Source of the DNA: Mycolicibacterium cosmeticum
GTDB taxonomy: Bacteria > Actinomycetota > Actinomycetes > Mycobacteriales > Mycobacteriaceae
Direction: 5' to 3'
NCBI RefSeq assembly: GCF_000613185.1
Contig: NZ_CCBB010000003.1
Location: forward strand, 186,001-250,000
DNA: 64,000 nt
Both the position numbers and the translations under genes were made by a program. Positions 15,587 through 24,255 of the stretch are shown one piece after another. A model generated the notes under the pieces. It saw only the letters and a list, made by a program, of their open reading frames with translations. It searched no databases and had not been told where the DNA came from. Numbering within the stretch: the first letter of the stretch is position 1; every line of letters begins with the position of its first letter.

Positions 15587-16897
15587 ATGCGGCAACGGAT
15601 ACGTTGGCTGGCTCTGCACGGGGTGATACGCGGGATCTCCGCGGTGGCCGCGCGGCGGGGCGACCCGCAGGCGCGGCTGATCGCCGACCCGCAGGCCCGC
15701 ACCGATCCGGGCGCCTTCGCCGACGAGATGCGGACCCTGGGCCGGGTGGTCCGCGGCCGGGCCGTGCTGCTCACCTTCGACCACGCCATCGCCGCCGAAG
15801 TGCTGCGCTCCGAGGACTGGCGGGTCAGCGCGCTGGGCGTCAACCTGCCCAAGCCGCTGCGCTGGATCGTCGAACGCACCTCCGACGACCTGCTGCACCC
15901 CATCCAGCCGCCGTCGCTGCTGTCCATCGAGCCGCCCGAACACACCCGGATGCGCAAGCTGGTGTCGTCGGTGTTCACCACCCGGGCCGTGGCGCGGCTG
16001 CGCGAACGCGTCCAGGAGCGCGCCGACCAGTTGCTCGACGAACTCGGCGGCGACACCGTCGACATCGTCGACCGCTACTGCTCCCAACTGCCCGTCGCGG
16101 TGATCGGCGATATCCTCGGCGTCCCCGAAGCGGACCGGCCCAACATCCTGCGCTTCGGCGAACTGGCCGCGCCCAGCCTCGACATCGGCCTGTCCTGGGC
16201 GCAGTCCCAGCAGGTCGAGGAGGGCATCGCCGGTTTCGACAACTGGCTGGGTGGGCACCTGCGCGAGCTGCGCCGCAATCCCGGCGACGACCTGCTGAGC
16301 CAGATCATCGCCGCCGCCGACAGCGGTGCGGCCGGCGCCCCGCTGACCGAGCGTGAGCTCAAGGCACTGGCCGGGCTGGTGCTGGCCGCCGGTTTCGAGA
16401 CGACGGTCAACCTGCTGGGCAACGGCATCCGCATGCTGTTGGACCACCCCGAACACCTGGACACCCTGGCGGCCCGGCCGGAGCTGTGGCCCAACACGGT
16501 CGAAGAGATCCTGCGACTGGATTCGCCGGTGCAGATGAGCGCCCGCATCGCCGGGCGCGACCTGGACCTGGCCGGCACGCCGGTGCAGCGCGGCGAGCTG
16601 ATCATCGTCCATCTCGCCGGGGCCAACCGCGACCCCGCGGTGTTCGCCGACCCGCACCGCTTCGACATCGAACGCGACAACGCCGGCCGGCACCTGTCCT
16701 TCTCGGCCGGCCGGCATTTCTGCCTGGGTGCCGCGCTCGCCCGCGCCGAGGGCGAGGTGGGTCTGCAGACTTTCTTCGCGCGGTATCCCAACGCCCGGCT
16801 GGCCGGTACCGGAGCTCGGCGGGACACCCGGGTGCTGCGCGGGTGGGCGACCCTGCCGATCGCCCTCGGGGAAGCCCGTCCCGCGCTACGGTCGTAG
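15587..16897 (+). CDS. Cytochrome P450, CYP140-like
   Basis: A 436-residue soluble P450. The heme loop FSAGRHFCLG carries the Cys ligand at 379; the I-helix oxygen-activation motif is AGFETT at 268-273; the ExxR motif is EEILR at 306-310. The N-terminus (RWLALHGVIRGISAVAARRGDPQ) and the WPNTVEEILRLDSPVQ and NAGRHLSFSAGRHF segments closely match what I recall of mycobacterial CYP140A (Rv1880c). CYP140 substrates are not established; in M. ulcerans a CYP140 member acts in mycolactone synthesis. No ferredoxin is next to it. The start ATG at 15587 gives the family N-terminus. A GTG gene for a mycothiol-type DinB protein begins 3 bp after its stop, so they are cotranscribed. Confidence 0.88.
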   Translation: MRQRIRWLALHGVIRGISAVAARRGDPQARLIADPQARTDPGAFADEMRTLGRVVRGRAVLLTFDHAIAAEVLRSEDWRVSALGVNLPKPLRWIVERTSDDLLHPIQPPSLLSIEPPEHTRMRKLVSSVFTTRAVARLRERVQERADQLLDELGGDTVDIVDRYCSQLPVAVIGDILGVPEADRPNILRFGELAAPSLDIGLSWAQSQQVEEGIAGFDNWLGGHLRELRRNPGDDLLSQIIAAADSGAAGAPLTERELKALAGLVLAAGFETTVNLLGNGIRMLLDHPEHLDTLAARPELWPNTVEEILRLDSPVQMSARIAGRDLDLAGTPVQRGELIIVHLAGANRDPAVFADPHRFDIERDNAGRHLSFSAGRHFCLGAALARAEGEVGLQTFFARYPNARLAGTGARRDTRVLRGWATLPIALGEARPALRS

Positions 16898-16899
16898 GC

Positions 16900-17625
16900 G
16901 TGGACTTCCGGGCCGCCCTGCTCGAGCAGACCAAACTCTTCGGCGACGTGATCCGTCAGTCGGATCCGTCGACGCCCGTCCCGACATGCCCGGACTGGAC
17001 ACTGAAACAGTTGTTCCGCCACGTCGGCCGCGGAAACCGTTGGAGCGCAAAGATCATCAGCGACCGCCGGTCCGAGCCGCTGGACCCGCGCGACGTGCCG
17101 GACGGCAAACCACCCGACGACCCGGACGCCGCCATCGCGTGGCTGCACGCCGGAGCCCAGCTGATCCTCGACGCCGTGGAGCAGGTGGGGTCGCAACGGG
17201 TGTGGACGTTCCTGGGTCCGCGGCCGGCGGGCTGGTGGATCCGCCGCCGCCTGCACGAGCTGACCGTGCACCGCGCCGACGCCGACCTGGCGACCGGAGC
17301 GGATTTCACCCTGTCGGCCGAGTTGGCCGCCGACGGGGTGAGCGAGTGGATCGAGCTCAGCACCGCCCGCGGCCAGGGCCTGACACCCGGGCAGCGGCTG
17401 CACCTGCACGCCACCGACGACGCCCTGGGGCCGACGGGGGAGTGGCTGATCGTCAACGACGAAGACGGCCTGGCGTGGTCGCACGCGCACGCCAAAGGTG
17501 ATGCGGCGGTGCGTGGCTCCGCCAGGGACCTGCTGCTGGCCATCACCCGGCGCCGCGCCGACGGTGTCGAGGTGCTCGGCGACTCCGCCGTGTGGGATGG
17601 CTGGCTGGCCAGCACGCCGTTCTAG
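16900..17625 (+). CDS. Maleylpyruvate isomerase family (DinB fold) mycothiol-dependent-type protein
   Basis: A 241-residue protein of the MDMPI/DinB_2 group. The N-terminal helical bundle has CPDWTLKQLFRHVGRGNRW (His of the metal site) and RRRLHELTVHRADADLA, giving the Glu and second His of the usual His-Glu-His zinc triad. The C-terminal part is the MDMPI_C-like domain. Family members use mycothiol as a cofactor or transfer thiol groups; the reaction here is not known. Start GTG at 16900 directly follows the P450 stop, so it is likely cotranscribed with it and may detoxify or process the P450 product. Confidence 0.78.
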   Translation: MDFRAALLEQTKLFGDVIRQSDPSTPVPTCPDWTLKQLFRHVGRGNRWSAKIISDRRSEPLDPRDVPDGKPPDDPDAAIAWLHAGAQLILDAVEQVGSQRVWTFLGPRPAGWWIRRRLHELTVHRADADLATGADFTLSAELAADGVSEWIELSTARGQGLTPGQRLHLHATDDALGPTGEWLIVNDEDGLAWSHAHAKGDAAVRGSARDLLLAITRRRADGVEVLGDSAVWDGWLASTPF

Positions 17626-17634
17626 AGTTGTGGC

Positions 17635-18003
17635 GTGAGTACCTCCGAGATCGCCACCGTCCTCGCCTGGCATGACGCCCTGAACGCCAGGGACTTCGCC
17701 ACCTTGGACCGGTTGTGCAGCGACGACATCGAATTCGGGGACGCCGGCGGCGCCGCGCAGGGCCGTGCCGCGTTGCGGGATTGGGCCCAGGGCCTGGGCG
17801 ACACGGTGACCGTGGGCCGGCTGTACGTGCACGACGGTGTGGTGGTGGCCGAGCAGACCGTCACCGGTGACGACGGTGCCGACGCGGACACCTTCGGGTC
17901 GGCGTTCCGAGTGGTGCACGATCACGTCACGTCGGTGTTCCGGCACGCCAGCCTGGAGGCGGCGCTGGCGGCCACCGAGCTCTCCGAGTCGGATCTGGTC
18001 TAG
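17635..18003 (+). CDS. SnoaL/NTF2-like small protein
   Basis: A 122-residue protein with the NTF2-like pattern: EIATVLAWHDALNARDFATLDRLCSDDIEF at the N-terminus, GRAALRDWAQGL, then strands ending SAFRVVHDHVTSVFRHASLEAAL. The hydrophobic pocket could bind a small molecule, but no catalytic Asp/His set is clear. GTG at 17635 lies 9 bp after the DinB-type gene, so it is probably the third gene of the P450 operon. Its last bases overlap the stop of the convergent YibE/F gene. Confidence 0.72.
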   Translation: MSTSEIATVLAWHDALNARDFATLDRLCSDDIEFGDAGGAAQGRAALRDWAQGLGDTVTVGRLYVHDGVVVAEQTVTGDDGADADTFGSAFRVVHDHVTSVFRHASLEAALAATELSESDLV

Positions 18004-19229
18004 CGAGCGGCCGGCCCGGGCGTGGCCAGCACCGCGGCGATCGCCGTCGTCAACGGCACCGACAAGGCCAGCGCGATGCCACCCACCGCGGAGCGCGCGA
18101 TCTCGATGGCCACGCTCTCACTGGTCAGCACGTCGCCCAGGGAGCGGTTGGCCACGCTGAACAACAGCAGCAGCGGCAGCGCGCTACCGGCATAGGCCAG
18201 CACCAGCGTGTAGACGGTGCTGGCGATGTGGTCGCGGCCCACCCGCATGGCCCCGGCAAAGATGGCCCGCCGTGACGTCGCGTGCTCGGCCAACTCGAAC
18301 GCCGTCGACGCCTGCGTGACGGTGACGTCGTTGAGCACACCCAGCGAGCCGACGATGAACCCGGCCAGCAGCAGGCCGGTGATCGACACGTTGCCCATAT
18401 AGGTGGCGACGGCGTTGTTCTCCTCTTCGGACAGGCCGGTGAGGTTGGTCAATTCGATTGCCGCCCACGACAACAACGCCGCGAGGAAGAGTGCCGTCAG
18501 GGTGCCCAGCAGGGCCGCGCTGGTGCGCAGGCTCACGCCGTGCGCCAGGTAGATCACCGCGTAAAGGATCGCCGAGGACGCCACCAGCGCCACCGGAACG
18601 GTGGGCGCACCGTCGCGCAGCGCGGGCAGCAGGAACACCACCAACACGATGAACGCCACCACGATGCCGATCAGGGCGCGCAGCCCGCGCCACCGCGCCA
18701 CCGCCACCACGACGAGCGCGAACGCGGCGGCCAGCGAGACCAGCGGCCACGTCCGCTCGTAGTCGTAGAACGCGTAGGTGGTGGTGCCGGTGGGGTCGAC
18801 CTGGCGGGTGATCCGGATCTGGTCACCGACCGCCAGTTGCGGTTGGCTGGGGCCGCCGCTGAATTCCAGGGCGGTCATGGCGCCCGAATTGGGCCCGGAC
18901 TCGATGGCGACCATGGACCGCACGCACGGCGAATCCGCGGGCCCGGTGGGCAGGGATTCCCTGGTCAGCACGGCGCCGACGTCCTGGCCGCCGCACACCG
19001 ACTTGCCGGTGGCCAGCACTCGGCCGGCCTCGGTGGTGACCGCGCCGCCCGACGAGTTCTGGAACGGCAGCGGAATGTCGACCTTCTGCTGGCTGGGCCA
19101 CAACCACACCGCCCCGACGACGGTGGCGACGCCGATGGCCGCCAGCAAGCCGATGACGATCCGGGCGGCCAGCGGGCCCAGCGGTGAGGGTCCGTCCAGC
19201 GAGTGCGAATGCCCGTGCGAGTGCGTCAC
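18000..19229 (-). CDS. YibE/F family multi-pass membrane protein
   Basis: A 409-residue inner-membrane protein. A His-rich N-terminus (MTHSHGHSHS) is followed by one membrane helix (about 22-45), an extracellular domain of about 110 residues with two Cys (CGG and PCVRSM), and then seven or so helices. The family signatures are GLSEEENNAVATYMG and the NDVTVTQASTAFELAEH segment. YibE/F proteins are widespread in Actinobacteria and Firmicutes but have no agreed function. The start is GTG at 19229; the ribosome site is weak. The gene converges with the NTF2 gene (4-bp overlap) and sits downstream of the aminotransferase on the same strand, 31 bp away. Confidence 0.85.
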   Translation of the reverse strand: MTHSHGHSHSLDGPSPLGPLAARIVIGLLAAIGVATVVGAVWLWPSQQKVDIPLPFQNSSGGAVTTEAGRVLATGKSVCGGQDVGAVLTRESLPTGPADSPCVRSMVAIESGPNSGAMTALEFSGGPSQPQLAVGDQIRITRQVDPTGTTTYAFYDYERTWPLVSLAAAFALVVVAVARWRGLRALIGIVVAFIVLVVFLLPALRDGAPTVPVALVASSAILYAVIYLAHGVSLRTSAALLGTLTALFLAALLSWAAIELTNLTGLSEEENNAVATYMGNVSITGLLLAGFIVGSLGVLNDVTVTQASTAFELAEHATSRRAIFAGAMRVGRDHIASTVYTLVLAYAGSALPLLLLFSVANRSLGDVLTSESVAIEIARSAVGGIALALSVPLTTAIAAVLATPGPAAR

Positions 19230-19260
19230 CTGAGCAAGGGTAAGGGGTCGGGCTGGCGCC

Positions 19261-20526
19261 TTACTGGCGGTAGCTCACCAGGAAGTTGCCCAGCCGTTCG
19301 ATGGCCTTGGCCAGGTCGCGGGCCCAGGGCAGGGTGACGATGCGCAGGTGATCCGGTGTGGGCCAGTTGAATCCGGTGCCCTGGGTGATCAGGATCTTCT
19401 CCTGCAGCAGCAGATCGAGCACCAGCTGCTCGTCGTCGTGGATGTCGTACACCTCGGGATCCAGCCGCGGGAACGCATACAGCGCGCCGGACGGTTTCAC
19501 GCACGACACCCCGGGAATCTCGTTGAGCTTCTCCCACGCGATATCGCGCTGCTCGAGCAACCGGCCACCCGGCAGCACCAGGTCGTCGATGCTCTGATGG
19601 CCACCCAGGGCCACTTGAATGGCATGCTGCGCAGGCACATTCGGGCACAACCGCATATTCGCCAGCAGGCTGATGCCCTCGATGAAACTGGTCGCGTGTT
19701 CCTTCGGGCCGGTGATCACCAGCCAGCCGGACCGGTACCCGGCCACCCGGTAGGCCTTGGACAGGCCATTGAAAGTCAAACACAGCAGGTCCGGCGCCAC
19801 GGAAGCCATCGCGACGTGCTTGGCGTCGTCGTAGAGGATCTTGTCGTAGATCTCGTCGGCGAGCAGCAGCAGTTGATGCTTGCGGGCCAGATCCGCGATC
19901 TGGGTGAGAGTCTCACGGGTGTACACCGCACCCGTGGGGTTGTTCGGGTTGATCACGACGATCGCCTTGGTGCGGTCGGTGATCTTGGATTCCAGGTCGG
20001 CGATATCGGGATTCCAGCCCTGCGTCTCGTCGCACAGGTAATGCACCGGGGTGCCACCGGCCAGCGAGGTCGACGCCGTCCACAGCGGATAGTCCGGCGC
20101 GGGGATGAGCACCTGATCGCCGTTGTCCAGCAGGGCCTGCAGGGTCATGGTGATGAGCTCGGAGACACCATTGCCCAGGAAGACGTCGTCGACGTCGAAT
20201 TTCGGGAAACCGTCCACCAATTCGTAGCGGGTGAACACCGCGCGCCGGGCGCTGAGGATGCCCTTGGAGTCGGAGTAGCCCTGCGCCGTCGGCAGGGCCT
20301 GGATCATGTCGCGCATGATCACATCGGGCGCCTCGAACCCGAACGGGGCCGGGTTGCCGATGTTGAGTTTGAGGATGCGGTGACCCTCGGCCTCCAGCCG
20401 TGAGGCGTGCTCGTGTACCGGACCGCGGATCTCGTAAAGGACGTCCTGCAGTTTGGTGGACTGCGCGAATGTCCGCGGCCGCGGGTGTTGCCCGGTGTTC
20501 TGCCACGACAGCTGGTGGGTGCTCAC
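19261..20526 (-). CDS. aspC: Alanine/aspartate aminotransferase, Rv0337c (AspC) type
   Basis: A 421-residue class I/II PLP aminotransferase, nearly the length of M. tuberculosis AspC (429). The PLP Lys is 257 in TFNGLSKAYR; NPNNPTGAVY binds the cofactor, and GYRSGW carries the carboxylate-binding Arg. The N-terminus FAQSTKLQDVLYEIRGPVHEHA and the phrase KLNIGNPAPFGFEAPDVIM are as in the mycobacterial protein, which in E. coli terms resembles AlaA. It likely exchanges the amino group between glutamate and pyruvate. I chose GTG at 20526 because it gives the VSTHQLSW start; an in-frame upstream start at 20553 is less likely. In M. tuberculosis it is next to Rv0338c, as here. Confidence 0.9.
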   Translation of the reverse strand: MSTHQLSWQNTGQHPRPRTFAQSTKLQDVLYEIRGPVHEHASRLEAEGHRILKLNIGNPAPFGFEAPDVIMRDMIQALPTAQGYSDSKGILSARRAVFTRYELVDGFPKFDVDDVFLGNGVSELITMTLQALLDNGDQVLIPAPDYPLWTASTSLAGGTPVHYLCDETQGWNPDIADLESKITDRTKAIVVINPNNPTGAVYTRETLTQIADLARKHQLLLLADEIYDKILYDDAKHVAMASVAPDLLCLTFNGLSKAYRVAGYRSGWLVITGPKEHATSFIEGISLLANMRLCPNVPAQHAIQVALGGHQSIDDLVLPGGRLLEQRDIAWEKLNEIPGVSCVKPSGALYAFPRLDPEVYDIHDDEQLVLDLLLQEKILITQGTGFNWPTPDHLRIVTLPWARDLAKAIERLGNFLVSYRQ

Positions 20527-20642
20527 GCGGCTAATTCTCCCATGGGCCCGCAAACCGGTTTTTCGATGCGGTTCGACAAGGTTGCAATTTGACGTCGGGG
20601 TCGGAGTTTTCTGCGTGATCGGTGTTAGGTTCCTGAATCACT

Positions 20643-21065
20643 ATGACGTCGATGACACGTGGGGCGGTTGCGGCCTTCGCGATGGCGGCCGTTGCCGCAC
20701 TTGGTTTCGCTGCGTCGGCGCAGGCCGATCCACCGTTGCTCAACGGCACCTATGCCGGGGGTGACGACGAGAATCTCTGGACCATTTCCAGCGCGTGCGG
20801 TGTCGCCGGGTGTACCGGCACGGTGGCCAGCAATCAGGGCTGGACCAGCCCGATGACCTTCGCCGACGGCCGGTGGAATTTCTCGGTGACCAAGCCCGAC
20901 GGATATGTCTGCGACGACGGGAGTTATCAGCCCGCCGTCATCTATTTGACGATCGATCCGGTGACGCTGGGCGGTGTTCTTTCCGCGGATTCGAATGGCG
21001 CCTGCCCGGGCGGAATTACCAGCGCGACCCCATTCCAATTGCGACTTGTGGAGCCGCAGCCGTAA
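20643..21065 (+). CDS. Small secreted protein of unknown function
   Basis: A 140-residue exported protein. Residues 1-28 are a signal peptide ending ASAQA. The mature part starts DPPLLNGTYAGGDDENLWTISSACG and has four Cys in two pairs (CGVAGC; C...C near VCDD and ACPGG), a layout typical of mycobacterial secreted proteins that make two disulfides. It reads like the family in which the Trp-rich LWTISSAC and GRWNFSVTKPDG segments recur, with no known function. It converges with etfD, and its last 20 coding bases form one arm of a perfect hairpin. Confidence 0.75.
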   Translation: MTSMTRGAVAAFAMAAVAALGFAASAQADPPLLNGTYAGGDDENLWTISSACGVAGCTGTVASNQGWTSPMTFADGRWNFSVTKPDGYVCDDGSYQPAVIYLTIDPVTLGGVLSADSNGACPGGITSATPFQLRLVEPQP

Positions 21066-21088
21066 CCATTACGGCTGCGGCTCCACAA
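21046..21088. terminator. Perfect 20-bp hairpin between convergent genes (two-way terminator)
   Basis: TTGTGGAGCCGCAGCCGTAA (21046-21065) and TTACGGCTGCGGCTCCACAA (21069-21088) are exact inverted copies with a 3-base loop CCA. The left arm is the last 20 bases of the plus-strand gene including its TAA stop; the right arm ends 13 bp before the minus-strand etfD stop. The symmetric position serves both transcripts. There is no T run, as is usual for mycobacterial terminators. Confidence 0.8.
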
Positions 21089-21101
21089 ATCGCTGGGGTT
21101 T

Positions 21102-24100
21102 TCAGCGCTTGCCGGGGCGGCGGGCGCCGGGCTTGATGCCCAGCCCGACCACCGGGGGCTCCGGCTTGGCCGGTTCGGCGGGCTCGGCGGCGGCAGCCGG
21201 TTCGCTTGCCGTGGACTCGGGCTCGACGGCCGTGGCCGGCGGCTCCGCCGGTGCGGCCGGGGCCGGCTTGGGCGCGGCCTTCTTGGCGCCGGGACGACGT
21301 GCACCCGCGGCGATGCCCAGGCCGACGACCGGCGGTTCCGGCTTGGCGGGCTCGGCCGGTGCCGCAGGCGCTTCGGCCGGTGCGGCCGGCGCCTCGGAGG
21401 ATGCCGCCGGAGCGGCGGCAGCGGCAGGCGCGGCCTTCTTGGCACCCGGACGCTTGGCACCGGCGGCCAACCCCAGACCCTTCACCGGGGCCGCGGGTGC
21501 CGCGGGCGCTTCGGCCTCGGCGGGCGCTTCGGCCGGAGCCGCGGCGGCCGGTGCTGCCTTCTTGGCGCCGGGACGCTTGGCCCCACCCGCGATGCCCAGG
21601 CCCTTGACCGGTGCCGGGGCCGTAGCCTCGGCGGCCGGAGCGGCGGATGCGGCTGCCGGGGCGGCCTTCTTGGCGCCGGGACGCTTGGCCCCACCCGCGA
21701 TGCCCAGCCCCGTGACCGGTGCCGGAGCCGCAGTGGGCGCCTCGGCGGCAGCGGCGGGCGCTTCGGCCTTCTCTTCGACCTTCTCCTGCACGGGTGCGGC
21801 CTTGGCTTCTGCGGCTTCGGTAGCCGCCCTGGCCTCGGCGCGAGCGGCCGACGCCGCGGCGGCGGTGCCCTTCTCCGGCAGCGTGTAGACGCTGGTGTCC
21901 AGCGAGTTCAGCAGCAGCTGAGCCACGTCGAGCACCTCGGCCTTGGCGCGGTCGCTGCTGGCGGTGACCTCGTCGACGCCGTCGGTGATCATCACCCGGC
22001 AGAACGGGCAGCCCGTCGCGATCGCGGATGCCCCGGTGTCCAGGGCCTCCTCGGTGCGTTCCTGGTTGACGCGCTTGCCGATGTGCTCTTCCATCCACAT
22101 CCGCGCGCCACCGGCACCACAGCACAGACCGCGGTCGGCGTGCCGCGGCATCTCGGTGAGCTTCGCGCCCGCCGCGCCGACCAGCTCACGCGGGGCCTCG
22201 TACTCCTTGTTGTGCCGGCCCAGGAAGCACGGGTCGTGGTAGGTGACCTCCTGGCCGACCGGGGTGACCGGGATCAGCTTCTTGTCCCGGACCAGGCGGT
22301 TGAGTAGCTGGGTGTGGTGCACCACGGTGTAGTTGGCGCCCAGCTGCGGGTATTCGCGGTTGATCGTGTTGTAGCAGTGCGGGCAGGTCACCACGACCTT
22401 GCGGTCCACCGCTTCGACACCCTCGAACAGCTCGTTGATGGTTTCGACGTTCTGCGCGGCGAGCTGCTGGAACAGGAACTCGTTGCCGGCGCGGCGGGCC
22501 GAGTCGCCGGTGCAGGTCTCACCGGTGCCCAGCACCAGAAACTTCACCCCGGCGGTGGCCAGCAGCTCGGCCACGGCCTTGGTGGTCTTCTTGGCGCGGT
22601 CCTCGTAGGCGCCGGCGCAGCCGACCCAGAACAGGTACTCGAAGCCCTCGAAGGAGTCCACGTCCTGGCCGTACACCGGGACGTCGAAGTCGACCTCATC
22701 GATCCAGTTGGTGCGATCCTTGGCGTTCTGGCCCCAGGGGTTGCCCTTGTTCTCCAGGTTCTTGAACAGCACACCCAGTTCACCGGGGAACTCCGACTCG
22801 ACCATGACCTGGTAGCGGCGCATGTCGACGATGTGGTCGATGTGCTCGATGTCGACCGGGCACTGCTCGACGCAGGCGCCGCAGTTGGTGCAGGACCACA
22901 GCACGTCGGGGTCGATGACACCGCCCTGCTCGAGGGTGCCCACCAGCGGCCGGGTGGCCTGGTCCGGGCCGGAGCCCATGATCCGCTCGAAGCCGGACTC
23001 GGGGACGTGGTCGTGGGAGTGCTTCTCGCTGTGCTTCTCGCCGCGGATCTCCTCGCCGAGACCGCCCTCGGGGGTGTTCTCCAGCGGGCTTTCCTTGTCA
23101 CCCAGGATGTAGGGCGCCTTCGCGAACAGGTGGTCGCGCAGGTTCATGATGACGAGCTTGGGCGACAGCGGCTTACCGGTGTTCCAGGCCGGGCACTGCG
23201 ACTGGCAGCGACCACATTCGGTACAGGTGGTGAAGTCGAGGTAGCCCTTCCAGGTGAAGTCCTCGATCTTGCCGCGGCCGAAGACCGCGTCCTCGGCGGG
23301 ATCGTCGAAGTCGATCAGCTCGCCTTTGTGCTCCATGGGCAGCAGCGGACCGAGGCCGTCCGGCAGCCGCTTGAAGGTGACGTTGATCGGGGCCAGGCCG
23401 ATGTGCAGATGCTTGGAGTGCAGCACGATCAGCAGGAACACCAGCATGACGCCGATGTGGCCCATCAGCGCGATGGTCTCGATCCAGGCGTTGGCGGTGT
23501 GACCCAGCGGGGCGAGCAGGGCGGCCATGCCGTCGGAGAAGAACGCTCCGCTCTGGTAGGGGAAGTTCTCGCCGAGCACGTTGACCGCGGCGCCGCGGAA
23601 GATGGCGTAGGTCAGGATGACCAGGAAGATCATGAACAGGATCTCCCACGCGCCGCCGGTGTGGGATCCGTAGAAGCGCGACTCGCGGCCGATCTTCTTG
23701 GGCTCGCGGGCGATGCGGATGATGGCGAACACGACGATGCCGGCCAGCACGGCCAGGGCGAAGAAGTCCTGCAGGAAGCCCAGCACGGCCCAGCGGCCGA
23801 CGAACGGGATGTGGAACTCCGGGTCGAACAGGACGCCGTAGGCCTCCAGGTACACCGAGGCCAGCACGAAGAAGCCCCACATGGTGAAGAAGTGCGCGAT
23901 ACCGGGGATCGACCACTTCAGCAGCTTCGACTGGGCGAAGACTTCCTTGTTCTGGTTGAGGAAACGGGTGACCAGATGGTCTTTGCGGCCGCGTTCGTCG
24001 CCGACGCGCTGCCCCGAGTTGATCAGCTTGGTCAGCCACAGCACCCGCTTGGCGGCGAACACCAAGACGATGGCGGTCATCAACAAACCAAGGATCAACC

Positions 24101-24137
24101 GGCCCGTCGTGAGCGTGTGCTCCAGGCTGTTTTCCAC
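21102..24137 (-). CDS. etfD: Membrane Fe-S electron transfer flavoprotein oxidoreductase (Rv0338c/EtfD type)
   Basis: A 1011-residue membrane protein. Residues 1-250 carry five or six membrane helices (heme-b-type NarI-like region). Two 4Fe-4S ferredoxin motifs follow, CTECGRCQSQCP and CTNCGACVEQCP, then two cysteine-rich CCG-type domains (CPHCYN; HDPCFLGRHN, CCGAGGARMW and CPFCR). In M. tuberculosis this protein, EtfD, passes electrons from acyl-CoA dehydrogenases via EtfBA to the membrane quinone pool and is needed for fatty acid use. The last 280 residues are an Ala/Pro/Lys-rich tail with five copies of GLGIAGGAKRPGAKKAAP. I chose GTG at 24137, which has GGGAGG 6 bases upstream. Two operator-like palindromes lie just upstream, fitting control by a fatty-acid-type repressor. 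Confidence 0.88.
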   Translation of the reverse strand: MENSLEHTLTTGRLILGLLMTAIVLVFAAKRVLWLTKLINSGQRVGDERGRKDHLVTRFLNQNKEVFAQSKLLKWSIPGIAHFFTMWGFFVLASVYLEAYGVLFDPEFHIPFVGRWAVLGFLQDFFALAVLAGIVVFAIIRIAREPKKIGRESRFYGSHTGGAWEILFMIFLVILTYAIFRGAAVNVLGENFPYQSGAFFSDGMAALLAPLGHTANAWIETIALMGHIGVMLVFLLIVLHSKHLHIGLAPINVTFKRLPDGLGPLLPMEHKGELIDFDDPAEDAVFGRGKIEDFTWKGYLDFTTCTECGRCQSQCPAWNTGKPLSPKLVIMNLRDHLFAKAPYILGDKESPLENTPEGGLGEEIRGEKHSEKHSHDHVPESGFERIMGSGPDQATRPLVGTLEQGGVIDPDVLWSCTNCGACVEQCPVDIEHIDHIVDMRRYQVMVESEFPGELGVLFKNLENKGNPWGQNAKDRTNWIDEVDFDVPVYGQDVDSFEGFEYLFWVGCAGAYEDRAKKTTKAVAELLATAGVKFLVLGTGETCTGDSARRAGNEFLFQQLAAQNVETINELFEGVEAVDRKVVVTCPHCYNTINREYPQLGANYTVVHHTQLLNRLVRDKKLIPVTPVGQEVTYHDPCFLGRHNKEYEAPRELVGAAGAKLTEMPRHADRGLCCGAGGARMWMEEHIGKRVNQERTEEALDTGASAIATGCPFCRVMITDGVDEVTASSDRAKAEVLDVAQLLLNSLDTSVYTLPEKGTAAAASAARAEARAATEAAEAKAAPVQEKVEEKAEAPAAAAEAPTAAPAPVTGLGIAGGAKRPGAKKAAPAAASAAPAAEATAPAPVKGLGIAGGAKRPGAKKAAPAAAAPAEAPAEAEAPAAPAAPVKGLGLAAGAKRPGAKKAAPAAAAAPAASSEAPAAPAEAPAAPAEPAKPEPPVVGLGIAAGARRPGAKKAAPKPAPAAPAEPPATAVEPESTASEPAAAAEPAEPAKPEPPVVGLGIKPGARRPGKR
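21112..21730 (-). repeat. Five repeats coding GLGIAxGAKRPGAKKAAP in the etfD tail
   Basis: Blocks starting near 21118, 21288, 21438, 21563 and 21668 repeat the codons for GLG(I/L)AxGA(K/R)RPGAKKAAP, separated by Ala/Pro/Glu-rich linkers of varying length. The last unit ends the protein as GIKPGARRPGKR. The Lys/Ala pattern resembles DNA- or acidic-polymer-binding tails in other mycobacterial proteins. Confidence 0.8.
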
Positions 24138-24154
24138 CGTGCGCCTCCCGTGGT

Positions 24155-24178
24155 TTAAGTTACTCAAAGGTAACTTAA
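24155..24178. promoter_or_regulatory. Operator-like palindrome 1 upstream of etfD
   Basis: TTAAGTTAC (24155-24163) and GTAACTTAA (24170-24178) are exact inverted copies around 6 bases. It lies 18 bp upstream of the etfD start and shares GTTACT/GTAAC half-sites with the next palindrome. Confidence 0.7.
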
Positions 24179-24183
24179 GGTGT

Positions 24184-24199
24184 GTTACTCGCCAGTAAC
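24184..24199. promoter_or_regulatory. Operator-like palindrome 2 upstream of etfD
   Basis: GTTACT (24184-24189) and AGTAAC (24194-24199) are exact inverted copies around CGCC, followed by TTA. With palindrome 1 it makes a pair of sites with centres 25 bp apart, on nearly the same face of the helix. The form fits TetR-family repressors of lipid metabolism; which one binds cannot be told. Confidence 0.7.
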
Positions 24200-24255
24200 T
24201 TAGGCTAGATGCCTGCTCATAGTTGCATCCGCCCCGGAAGCCCCGCTAGCAAGGC

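Noticed and set aside
22314..24158. Long open frame (614 codons) on the plus strand opposite etfD
   Set aside because: It is the mirror of the high-GC etfD coding sequence; its protein is Val/Gly/Asp/His rich without any fold pattern, while the minus strand codes a complete, recognisable enzyme.
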